DNA of 51,587 bases. Origin: Bacteroides sp. (lineage in GTDB: Bacteria > Bacteroidota > Bacteroidia > Bacteroidales > Bacteroidaceae). The stretch covers positions 1-51,587 of the forward strand of contig DXWV01000097.1 in assembly GCA_019416685.1 (NCBI GenBank). Reading direction: 5' to 3'. The position numbers and the translations under genes were made by a program. The notes under the pieces were generated by a model. The model was not told where the DNA came from, ran no database searches, and saw nothing but the letters and a program-made list of their open reading frames with translations. Below are positions 9,901 to 16,693 of this stretch, piece by piece (within the stretch, counting starts at the first letter, position 1; the number at the start of each line of letters is the position of its first letter).

Positions 9901-10823
9901 CCTCCGAATAATACAGGGGTGATAATGAGAGGAATAGATCTTTTTCGTTTGAAAACCAGTGAGATAAATACAATAATGATTAGTAAGGCGACGGAAGAGG
10001 TGATAATGGTGTCTTCCTTAATTTGACGGGCATTGTATACTCCTACCGAGGGACCTCCGAAATATTCTGCATGTAGTCCCGGATATTGTTTTTCCACCCG
10101 TTGCAGTTCCGCCTCTAAAATTCGGATCAGTTCGTCATTTTTTCCAGTACTACCGGTACTGAATACCGGAGTAATGAACATTAACAAGGTAGAGCTGTCT
10201 TCCGAGAAGATATGTTCGTTATTGATATTATAGTTCGCTTCCAGTTGAAAATCCTGCAGATGTTTTAATGAATTGCCACCCAGTCCCAAAGGATCTTTTA
10301 GAATATAGCTTTTCAGAGCAATGCCGGTAGGTGAGAGGAGGGTAGTATAGTTCTTTTGCATGGCAACCTCGATCCCCGTTTTAGTCAGTAGAGAGTCGAA
10401 GTGCTGATAGTCTGCTTTTGTTAGAAACAACGGCAGGTTATCATATACAAAGTCCGTAGTACCGGTAATCAGGTTGCCATCTATCTGTGAAAAGATGTCT
10501 TTAATAAGCGTACCACCCAATTGCTTCATAAGTCGTTGCCTCAATTCTTCAGAGGCATCTGTCATCCTTTGATCGTCTGTGACGGCAGTTGTATCTGCAG
10601 TAGAGATCATAAGAATGATTTTATCTTTTATCTTCAGGTTTTCAAATACTTTGGCAGCATTCTGAGCATCTTTGGTATCGGGGAAGAAGCGTGTCACGTT
10701 TTCCTCAAATTTCACCTGAAGAGCAAAAAAGCCCATCAGAAGAATGCTAAGGCTGAGTGACAAATAAAATAGCAGTTTATGCTGCTCAAAGTAGTTATAT
10801 AGTCCTATAAAGAATTTCGTCAT
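6960..10823 (-). CDS. MMPL exporter - acyltransferase - methyltransferase fusion
   Basis: A 1287-residue three-part protein. Residues 1 to ~830 form an RND/MMPL-type exporter: TM1 at about 17-36, a large periplasmic loop, a block of membrane segments at about 275-430, a second loop, and another block from about 660. Residues ~880-1070 are a PlsC-type acyltransferase with NHQSFID (HX4D, about 903) and FPEGTRT (about 970). Residues ~1090-1287 are a SAM-dependent methyltransferase with DIGCGFGP (about 1117). MMPL proteins of polyene loci (ApeM role) carry the lipid across the inner membrane. Fusing the acyl transfer and methylation steps to the exporter suggests that final assembly happens at the transporter. 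No frameshift is seen, and 4-base overlaps couple it to both neighbours. Confidence 0.88.
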   Translation of the reverse strand: MTKFFIGLYNYFEQHKLLFYLSLSLSILLMGFFALQVKFEENVTRFFPDTKDAQNAAKVFENLKIKDKIILMISTADTTAVTDDQRMTDASEELRQRLMKQLGGTLIKDIFSQIDGNLITGTTDFVYDNLPLFLTKADYQHFDSLLTKTGIEVAMQKNYTTLLSPTGIALKSYILKDPLGLGGNSLKHLQDFQLEANYNINNEHIFSEDSSTLLMFITPVFSTGSTGKNDELIRILEAELQRVEKQYPGLHAEYFGGPSVGVYNARQIKEDTIITSSVALLIIIVFISLVFKRKRSIPLIITPVLFGGLFALFLIYFIKGNISAIAVGAGSAVMGIALSYSIHMLAHQNHVSTVQQLIKELAYPLTVGSFTTIGAFFGLIFTSSDLLRDFGLFASLALIGTTLFCLTWLPHFLKGQADVKQGVVLRFIEKINAYPFEKNRWLIGGITIITLICLFTSQRVTFNNDMMSLNYEPEHLRKSEEKLMQLFDGKEKTVLFVSVGQNMDSATKSYSETNRKLSELQQKGLIKEYASAEQFLIPQSEQQKRLQRWNDYWTTEKKMFVRENIQAAARSFGFKEGTFDTFYQWLEQPFEEQKYQVDTNETSARLMNEWMVSADSISMLITQVRVSDVAKDSVYQQFRTNNDVVIFDRAYFANKWVSAINDDFYLILYISSFLIFFALWISYGRIELTLMSFLPMLISWVIILGLMGILGIQFNIINIILSTFIFGIGDDFSIFIMDGLQNKYRTGQKVLNSHKTAIFFSAFTTVVGMGTLVFAKHPALQSISFISILGMIAVVLVAYTIQPLIFGFFISKPASKGLPPYTMIGLLRTGSLFLLFFLGCLFLRVLIAFMYLLPVRKAHKQAFVCRLIQLTCKSILAIATFVKKEHINASGETFRKPAIIIANHQSFIDILVMLSLSSKMVMVTNHWVWNSPFFGAVIRYVDFYYVGNGYEQVVESMRKKVEEGYSIVIFPEGTRTYNGVMKRFHKGAFYLAEALQLDILPIILYGNGKIIAKAQPFNIRKGILLAKIMPRIPYRDSSFGITYQERTKRISTFMRQEYTCICQGKNTPDNPAFYEALIQNYIYKGPVEEWYIRIKVRMEKNYTLFDKLIPKKGQITDIGCGFGPLCYMLSMVSEKRKILGIDYDEDKIAVAQHGWLCNDRLRFEHGDALKSPLPESDVFILNDMLHYMSYEHQHELLVKCAGLLRAGGMIIVRDGDASNTQKHWLTRFTELLSTRIISFNKTKEELCFTSATQISGIAKECGMEIETIQNDKYTSNTIYVFRKADRT

Positions 10824-12007
10824 GATACTTTAGTTCTTCTGCAAGCTGTAAGCAGGCAGATGGTAAGGATTCCTGCTATCAGGCTACATACGACTGCAAA
10901 GATAACGCTTCCTACCAAATATTGCTCTAATACTGATCTTACATTTTCAAATGAGATGTCTCTGAAATGGAGGTCATTGGGACGACCCAGAACTTTACAA
11001 CCGGTTAAGTAACTGCCATATAGCAGGAATGGAATAACGGGTGGCAGACTGATATTGGCGGCCACAATAGCTATCACTTTGTTGAGTTTCAACAGATGGG
11101 CAAGAAACAGGGTAATGAGCATCTGATATCCCCATAAAGGAATGATACCCATGAATATACCTAACATGATAGCGGCAGTGATTTTGCCGTTTGATTCTTT
11201 GGAGTGTGTGAAGTGTTCGGAAAAGAATTTCCGGATGTTCTTCCAGGTCAGCTTTCTGAAGAAGTTGCGTGGGATGATCCATAGGAAGGTAATAAGCACC
11301 AGTACTGTATTGAGTATACTGATACGGGTGAAATCCCGGAACGGGCGGAAGTGGGATATACGTTCTTCCTGTGGAGGATAATAGACGTGGATCGGAATGT
11401 TTTTTACTGTTATACCGCTCCATGCAGCGAAGACGATGGCTTCCAATTCAAATTCATATTTGGCAGTGTACCAGCACCTTTGTACATTCATCTTTTGCAG
11501 CGGATACAGGCGGTACCCCGACTGGGTATCTTGAAGTTTCAGTCCGGTTTCCAGCGTGAACCAGAAGTTAGAAAACTTGTTGGCAAAAGTATTCTTTCCG
11601 GGCATGTTGTCAGAGGTCAGATTGCGTGCACCGACCAGGAGGGTGTCCGGTTCTTTCTCAATGGCTTCGATGAATACGGGAAGATCCGATGCATAATGTT
11701 GTCCGTCCGAGTCGATGGTTATGGCATACCGGTAACCGGATGCCTTTGCCTGGCAGAGTGCATGCTTCAATGCTGTACCCTTACCTTTATTGACGGGATG
11801 GGTAAGGATGTGCAGGTTCGGGAAACGGGTCAATATATTGGCAGTGTTATCGGTTGATCCGTCATTAACTACCAGTATGTCACTGGAATATAAGCAGATG
11901 TCTTCAATGACGGAAGCGAGTGTTCTATCATTATTGTAGGTGGGGATGACAACTATTATGCCCAGTTGCTTTACCTTTTTATGCCAAAACGCCGTATCTT
12001 TTTCCAT
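10820..12007 (-). CDS. GT2 glycosyltransferase with C-terminal DUF2062 membrane domain
   Basis: A 395-residue protein. Residues 15-240 are a family 2 glycosyltransferase of the dolichol-phosphate-sugar-synthase type: VVIPTYNND (19-27), VVNDGSTDN (46-54) and the metal-binding DSDGQH (99-104). A membrane segment near 245 is followed by a DUF2062 domain (about 270-385) with several hydrophobic helices and the GIFMGIIPLWGYQ signature. Similar GT2 proteins occur in aryl polyene loci (ApeJ role). It probably transfers a sugar to a lipid carrier or to the polyene lipid at the cytoplasmic face. The neighbouring deacetylase suggests an N-acetylated sugar; this is inference. It starts 1 base after the dehydratase stop. 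Confidence 0.85.
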   Translation of the reverse strand: MEKDTAFWHKKVKQLGIIVVIPTYNNDRTLASVIEDICLYSSDILVVNDGSTDNTANILTRFPNLHILTHPVNKGKGTALKHALCQAKASGYRYAITIDSDGQHYASDLPVFIEAIEKEPDTLLVGARNLTSDNMPGKNTFANKFSNFWFTLETGLKLQDTQSGYRLYPLQKMNVQRCWYTAKYEFELEAIVFAAWSGITVKNIPIHVYYPPQEERISHFRPFRDFTRISILNTVLVLITFLWIIPRNFFRKLTWKNIRKFFSEHFTHSKESNGKITAAIMLGIFMGIIPLWGYQMLITLFLAHLLKLNKVIAIVAANISLPPVIPFLLYGSYLTGCKVLGRPNDLHFRDISFENVRSVLEQYLVGSVIFAVVCSLIAGILTICLLTACRRTKVS

Positions 12008-12008
12008 C

Positions 12009-12377
12009 TTATTTTTGTTTCAGTTGTGCTTTTAGTTTGATAAAGCAGTTTGCTCCGGTTTTGCCTTCAACTTGTATCTGCAAGAGGCAATCTACAGTTT
12101 CTTTTAAGTGTAATACGAACTCCAGCTGGGGTGTTTCAACCGGATGAACAACTGAGAGGAATTTGACAGAAGAAATCTGGGTATATTGCAAAGATTGTTT
12201 TTGAATGTTTTCCGTGATTTCTTTGACAAGGTGTAGGAAGCATACTCCGGGCACAATAGGTTGTCCTGGGAAGTGTCCTTGGTAAAGAGGATGTTCCGGA
12301 TTCAGTTTGATGACTGCAAACCAGGTGCTGGCATCGATAGATTCTATTTGTAAAAAGGTCTGGAAATGTTCAAGCAT
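12009..12377 (-). CDS. Small hotdog 3-hydroxyacyl-ACP dehydratase (ApeI-like)
   Basis: A 122-residue single hotdog domain. The motif HPLYQGHFPGQPIVPGV (about 29-45) contains the catalytic His of FabA/FabZ-type dehydratases (His35 in GHFPG). The family role is removal of water from 3-hydroxyacyl-ACP to give the trans double bond in each polyene cycle. Aryl polyene loci usually hold two dehydratases (ApeI and ApeP); the second here is fused to the methyltransferase at 18885-20396. It sits between the lipoprotein and glycosyltransferase genes, with gaps of 24 and 1 bases. Confidence 0.82.
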   Translation of the reverse strand: MLEHFQTFLQIESIDASTWFAVIKLNPEHPLYQGHFPGQPIVPGVCFLHLVKEITENIQKQSLQYTQISSVKFLSVVHPVETPQLEFVLHLKETVDCLLQIQVEGKTGANCFIKLKAQLKQK

Positions 12378-12401
12378 ATAAGTTCTGTTTGTTCCTTTTT
12401 A

Positions 12402-12965
12402 TTATTCAGCTTCTTTTAACCTGTTCAGTTGAATGGTCAATCGTATCCACGGATGTTTTATCTGTACTTGTTCCGGTTCTCCATTTGAGTATTCCGATAG
12501 TGTGAAAACCGATTTACCAAGGCTCTTGCCACTGATTCTCTGCTCAAAGGTACTGTTTTTCTTTTTAACGCGGATGTTTTTACTGCTTAGAAATAGATTT
12601 TTCAGATCAGACTCCAGTAGCCTAAGTATTTTTTCTTTTCTCATCGGCTCTATACAGCTATTCATTTTGAATGTTTCTCCCTGAAGGGAAAAGTCGAAAA
12701 TACTCAGTCCGAAATAAGTGGTAGCCAGAAAACGAATGTCCCCATCCGGCATCCGGCGTACAATTAACATTCCACTGAGGTGATGCTTCATGAAGTCCAG
12801 TTGCATATTATACTTCTGTGAAGCAGTATGGGCCTTGATAATAGGAGGTAATGCTCTTCTGCTCTTGCTTATTTTGTGTGAACACGAGAATAGGAACAGC
12901 AATCCGAGACACAGAAATCCCAATCGGAGAATTACCTTTTTAACGGACTGAAAACTTTGTCTCAT
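12402..12965 (-). CDS. Small lipoprotein of polyene locus (DUF3261-like)
   Basis: A 187-residue protein with a membrane-targeting N-terminus and a lipobox-like end (LFLFSCS, Cys28), so it is probably a lipoprotein. The mature part has the layout of the small DUF3261-type lipoproteins found next to LolA-like carriers in aryl polyene loci: RFLATTYFGLSIFDFSL, then a C-terminal IKHPWIRLTIQL strand pair. The likely role is to receive or hold the polyene lipid at the inner face of the outer membrane. The start overlaps the LolA-like gene by 26 bases, an unusually long overlap. Assignment to DUF3261 is by context and general resemblance, not by a profile search. Confidence 0.65.
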   Translation of the reverse strand: MRQSFQSVKKVILRLGFLCLGLLFLFSCSHKISKSRRALPPIIKAHTASQKYNMQLDFMKHHLSGMLIVRRMPDGDIRFLATTYFGLSIFDFSLQGETFKMNSCIEPMRKEKILRLLESDLKNLFLSSKNIRVKKKNSTFEQRISGKSLGKSVFTLSEYSNGEPEQVQIKHPWIRLTIQLNRLKEAE

Positions 12966-13575
12966 CTTTTAGTGAGTTAAATTTTTTGTTGTAGAATTCA
13001 TACTCTGTGTAGTTCGTATCCGTCTCCGAGAGTCTTAGTTTATAAACAGACATATCTTTCTTATCCAGATAAATCTGTATGCTGGCTATGTAAGCCCGGA
13101 TAGCTTGGCTGACCGGTTTAATCTTCACTAGATAGTAGTGTGCATCTTCCTGATACTCCAGTTGATAGTTTGCGGTCATTTTAGACAGATCTCCTATCAT
13201 GCAGGCAGTCAGCATATCCTGCATCTGGTTCATCATTTTGTTGGAGCTGAGGTTCATGATACTCTTTTTACCATCCGATACGATTTTCAGTTTCGATCCG
13301 TTGATTACGATCAGGTAATTCATCGGACGGGCATATTCCATACAGATCTTATTACTTTTCTGATAATAGAACTTTCCTTTGGAAATAACTTTCTCGTCGA
13401 AAATATCGAGATATTTTGCCTGTGTGAATTCGCTTTCGATGGACTGGACTGTTTGAGCCTCATTCGACAGACGTTTCTCGAACTCCCGTAAGTTATTGAT
13501 TGGCTTCATTTGCTGTGCATATAGGGAGCAGCTCATGATAAGTAAAAGAAATAGTGAGGTATAGATTGTTTTCAT
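12940..13575 (-). CDS. LolA-like periplasmic lipid carrier
   Basis: A 211-residue protein with a signal peptide (residues 1-20, ending SLYAQ). It has the LolA-type pattern: SIESEFTQAKYLDIFDEKVISKGKF (split here by description only as the SxFxQ and KGxFYY strands, about 45-75), then MEYARP and LKIVSDGK. It lacks a lipobox. Such carriers are encoded in aryl polyene loci (ApeL role) and are thought to ferry the hydrophobic product through the periplasm. It lies between the deacetylase and the small lipoprotein, 19 bases after the former. Confidence 0.8.
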   Translation of the reverse strand: MKTIYTSLFLLLIMSCSLYAQQMKPINNLREFEKRLSNEAQTVQSIESEFTQAKYLDIFDEKVISKGKFYYQKSNKICMEYARPMNYLIVINGSKLKIVSDGKKSIMNLSSNKMMNQMQDMLTACMIGDLSKMTANYQLEYQEDAHYYLVKIKPVSQAIRAYIASIQIYLDKKDMSVYKLRLSETDTNYTEYEFYNKKFNSLKDETKFSVR

Positions 13576-13594
13576 TGTTATTGATAATCTTTTG

Positions 13595-14266
13595 TTAGTG
13601 TATCATGGTGTCCAACCGGACAACGGTATATCCCTCTTGTTGTAGAAAATCGAGTATCAACTTCAATCGTTCGGCACTTTGTGGCATACGGTCGTGCAAC
13701 AGGATCACCGATCCTGGGCAGAGCTTTCTACGGATCCGTTTCAATACTTTTTCCGGTGACGGGTGCTGTGTGTCCAGAGTGCGGATATTCCAGCCGATGG
13801 GAGTAAATCCCGATTGTCGGATTGCTTTGGCTATTGTCGGATTGGTTACTCCGAAGGGAGGGCGGAAAAGAGTGATATCCTGTCCAGTTACTTTTTTAAG
13901 TTCTCTCTGGCAGGCGGATAGCTCTTCTTTCATACGGCGGAGCCTGAAAAACGGGAAAAACCTGGAGTGAGAATACGAGTGATTACCAATCAGATGTCCC
14001 TCTGTCACCATTCGTTGGAGAAGTATCTCGTTTCCTTTTATTTTACTTCCGATACAGAAGAAACAGGCTGGTACCCGGTACTGCTTAAGTACATCCAGTA
14101 CGCGGGGTGTCTCTACACTGTCGGGACCGTCATCGAAGGTGAGGGCTACAATTTTATCGGTAGTCCGTTTCCGGTAGAATACCCGGATATAGATATTCGA
14201 CCGGATGCTGTATGAAGCATAAAAGAAGAATATTAATGCTATTATTATAAGTATAGTGGCTGTCAT
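13595..14266 (-). CDS. NodB-type polysaccharide/sugar deacetylase
   Basis: A 223-residue carbohydrate esterase family 4 protein with an N-terminal membrane anchor (about 1-20). It has all main motifs: TFDDGPD (43-49) with the catalytic base and metal Asp, HSYSH (96-100) with both metal His residues, RPPFG (about 137-141), and the C-terminal LLHD. The catalytic domain is therefore probably intact. Family members remove N-acetyl groups from amino sugars. Inside a polyene operon that also has a GT2, the simplest reading is deacetylation of a sugar on the lipid product; this is inference. The start overlaps the stop of the ketosynthase-like gene in an ATGA. Confidence 0.85.
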   Translation of the reverse strand: MTATILIIIALIFFFYASYSIRSNIYIRVFYRKRTTDKIVALTFDDGPDSVETPRVLDVLKQYRVPACFFCIGSKIKGNEILLQRMVTEGHLIGNHSYSHSRFFPFFRLRRMKEELSACQRELKKVTGQDITLFRPPFGVTNPTIAKAIRQSGFTPIGWNIRTLDTQHPSPEKVLKRIRRKLCPGSVILLHDRMPQSAERLKLILDFLQQEGYTVVRLDTMIH

Positions 14267-15225
14267 CGGTTGTTCTTTTTAAGTAAGATGAGTGAATGGT
14301 TTATTGCTTGGTAATGATTATATATCAAGATGACTTTTGTTGTGGTGATTTGTTCACTGAGTACTTTGGCTACTTTCCATACAGCATAGGCTGAGGCCGT
14401 CTGATATTCTCCGCACTGCTCTTTGAAGGTTTTTCGTTCTGTCCGGGTGAACAGTTTTTTCTCAAGTGTTTCGTAAATGATATCCTGAGCCGGGTTTCCG
14501 TTGCGTCCTTCGACGAAGCAGTCAACGTCTGCCGGAGTATATCCATTTCGTTGCAGAAAACGGATAATTCGTTCACTGATATCTTGCGGAGCATGTGAAC
14601 CGATAAAGGTTTCGAGGCCGCAAAGGATGGGAGAGGTCGCATTATCGGGTTGCTTGCCCAAAAGAAAAAATTGCGCGCCTTCCCCTGCCTGTCCTCCTTT
14701 CAGTAGTCCCAGACGGTGTTGAATGGCATGGCTGGCAGGAGTGATTTCGTCCACTGCACCAACGAGCACTTTATTGTCTCCCTCTGCTATTCTCATCATT
14801 GCATCCAGCAAAGCACTTTCAAAGCTGACTCCCCGGTGTACGTAGGTCATATTATAAGCCTGTATCCGGCAGAGTAAGGCTATTTGTGCCCCAATCGTAT
14901 TAAATGTAGACTGGATGAAGGGAGTGGGGTTCAGCATTCGTTCTCCATTGTCGATGATAGTGTTGAGGAATTTCTCTGTATCTGTGAGGCAACCCAGCCC
15001 GGTGGCAGTGATAATGGCATTTATTTCTTCGGGAGGGGTTGAACCGATGCACTCCAGTCCGCAGGCTACTCCCATTTTTATAATCCGGCTCATACGTCTG
15101 CGGAGCGTAGGGTTGGCTATGATTGCTTTATAATCCGGTTCGCAGGCCGACAAATACGATTCTTCCCCGGTAGATTCACCGGGATGAACGGAGGCGATGT
15201 GGTTGATATAGACTGGTTGCATCAT
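14263..15225 (-). CDS. Cysteine-less ketosynthase-like protein (chain-length-factor type)
   Basis: A 320-residue protein with the thiolase fold of ketosynthases, but shorter than the usual ~400. Where an active ketosynthase has TACSS, this protein reads YVHRGVSFES (about 128-137), with no Cys. The GTGTP histidine motif is replaced by CFVEGRNGN, and the KPFIGHT motif by KEQCGEYQTA. All three catalytic residues are therefore missing. It lies directly after an active ketosynthase (2-base gap). By analogy with KS-CLF pairs, including the ApeO/ApeC heterodimer of E. coli, it is probably the non-catalytic partner that sets chain length. Confidence 0.8.
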   Translation of the reverse strand: MMQPVYINHIASVHPGESTGEESYLSACEPDYKAIIANPTLRRRMSRIIKMGVACGLECIGSTPPEEINAIITATGLGCLTDTEKFLNTIIDNGERMLNPTPFIQSTFNTIGAQIALLCRIQAYNMTYVHRGVSFESALLDAMMRIAEGDNKVLVGAVDEITPASHAIQHRLGLLKGGQAGEGAQFFLLGKQPDNATSPILCGLETFIGSHAPQDISERIIRFLQRNGYTPADVDCFVEGRNGNPAQDIIYETLEKKLFTRTERKTFKEQCGEYQTASAYAVWKVAKVLSEQITTTKVILIYNHYQAINHSLILLKKNNR

Positions 15226-15227
15226 TT

Positions 15228-16430
15228 CTACTTACTGATAATAGGATTAATGGCTGAAAATAGCAAAGAAGAATCATTACCACCAAACCCAAAAGAGTTG
15301 GATAATACATGCCGGATGGACAGTCCTTCTTTGAAACGAGTAACAGGAATCAATTCGGTCTCTTCAACCGGATTCCGGAAGTTCAGGTTGGGGTAATGCA
15401 TTCCATAACGGATAGCAAGAACCGAGTAAACAGCTTCTATGCCTTCTGAGGCTCCTAACGTATGGCCGATAAAAGGTTTTACCGAACTGAAAGGAGGGAC
15501 CTGTCCGCCAAAAATACGTTTCAAAGCATATCCTTCCGAAGCATCATTACCGGGAGTACCTGTGCCGTGAACATTGATGTAATCAATCTCTTCGTGAGAG
15601 ATGCCGCTCGTCGCAATGGCCTGGCTCATAGAGAGGAAAGGACCATCGCCTTCGGGAGAATTTCCGGTCTGATGATAAGCATCATTAGCGTTGGCATAGC
15701 CACTCAACTCGCAGTAGGCTGAGGAGTTACCAAGTGATTCTTCGGATTGGAGGACAAGATATCCGGCACCTTCGCCCAGGTTGAGTCCGGCTCTTGATTT
15801 GTCAAAGGGGCGGTTGTGCTCTTTATCCAGTATCATCAGTGAATTAAAGCCGTTGAGTGTAAACCGGCAGAGGGAATCTGTTCCACCAGCAATGACGGCA
15901 TCCAACAGACCGTTTTTGATGAGACGGGCACCCAACATGATAGCATTGGCTGCCGAGGAGCAGGCAGTACTGATAGTAGTAACATAATCGGTTATACCCA
16001 GATAGGCCGCTATTTGCTCTGTACTGGCTCCGCAATCATGAGAAATAACTTCACGTAACCGTCCTTGCCGTCTATCTTCCTTGAATCGGGCATAGAAATG
16101 TTCGCTCAAGTCCATGCCTCCTACTGAAGTAGACGAAATAAAACCAATCCGGAAGGTAGAAGAGCAGATAGAAGCATCGTTCAAAGCTTCTTTGGCTGCC
16201 ATCATTCCCAGTAAGGCAGTGCGTGAGAAAGTTCTTTCCGGATCGAGGCAGAGCGTTTGTTTTAGTTCTTCATTACTTCGTTTTACTTCTGATACGGGTA
16301 CATCAAGTGTTGTAGGGAAGAGAGTAATTTTCCCTATGCCATGCCGGCATGCTCTGAAAGAAGACAGATTTTCTTCTACCCCGACACCTATACCAGAGAT
16401 AACTCCGAGTCCGGTTACATATATCTTCAT
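15228..16430 (-). CDS. Beta-ketoacyl-ACP synthase (active subunit of the KS-CLF pair)
   Basis: A 400-residue FabF-like ketosynthase with an intact triad: STACSSAANA (Cys157), NVHGTGTP (His287) and KPFIGHTLGAS (His322). The C-terminal NSFGFGGND loop is also present. It catalyses decarboxylative Claisen condensation of an acyl group with malonyl-ACP. The partner is probably the cysteine-less protein encoded immediately downstream, so the two would form the elongating heterodimer. The start overlaps the stop of the upstream acyl carrier protein by 4 bases, which argues for stoichiometric production. Confidence 0.88.
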   Translation of the reverse strand: MKIYVTGLGVISGIGVGVEENLSSFRACRHGIGKITLFPTTLDVPVSEVKRSNEELKQTLCLDPERTFSRTALLGMMAAKEALNDASICSSTFRIGFISSTSVGGMDLSEHFYARFKEDRRQGRLREVISHDCGASTEQIAAYLGITDYVTTISTACSSAANAIMLGARLIKNGLLDAVIAGGTDSLCRFTLNGFNSLMILDKEHNRPFDKSRAGLNLGEGAGYLVLQSEESLGNSSAYCELSGYANANDAYHQTGNSPEGDGPFLSMSQAIATSGISHEEIDYINVHGTGTPGNDASEGYALKRIFGGQVPPFSSVKPFIGHTLGASEGIEAVYSVLAIRYGMHYPNLNFRNPVEETELIPVTRFKEGLSIRHVLSNSFGFGGNDSSLLFSAINPIISK

Positions 16431-16687
16431 TCTTCCCGGTGAGCGTTGATATACTCTGCCAGGGTATGTACCGAATAGAAAATCTGTTTTCCTTCGGCAG
16501 GCTTTTCTATCTTGATACCATAGTTACGTTCCAGAATCAGAATGATTTCCAGGGCATCGATAGAATCGAGTCCCAGTCCTTCGTCACCAAACAGAGGGGC
16601 GTTGGCATCAATCTCTTCCGGTGTAATTTCTTCAAGGTTCAGTTCTTCAATCAGTTCTAGTTTCAGTTTTTCAATCAGTTCTTCCAT
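16427..16687 (-). CDS. Acyl carrier protein 2
   Basis: An 86-residue acyl carrier protein. The phosphopantetheine attachment site is Ser42 in GLGLDSIDALEI. The glutamate-rich first helix (MEELIEKLKLELIEEL) and the helix after the DSID motif match the usual four-helix fold. The C-terminus (TLAEYINAHREE) is the usual last helix. It sits between two ketosynthase genes, 6 bases after one and overlapping the other by 4. It is one of two carrier proteins in the operon, as in other aryl polyene pathways (ApeE and ApeF roles). Which one carries the starter is not evident. Confidence 0.88.
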   Translation of the reverse strand: MEELIEKLKLELIEELNLEEITPEEIDANAPLFGDEGLGLDSIDALEIILILERNYGIKIEKPAEGKQIFYSVHTLAEYINAHREE

Positions 16688-16693
16688 ATTCTT

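Noticed and set aside
14263..15225. Pseudogene of a ketosynthase
   Set aside because: The frame is open, sits in a tight operon and fits a CLF-type partner, which naturally lacks the catalytic residues.
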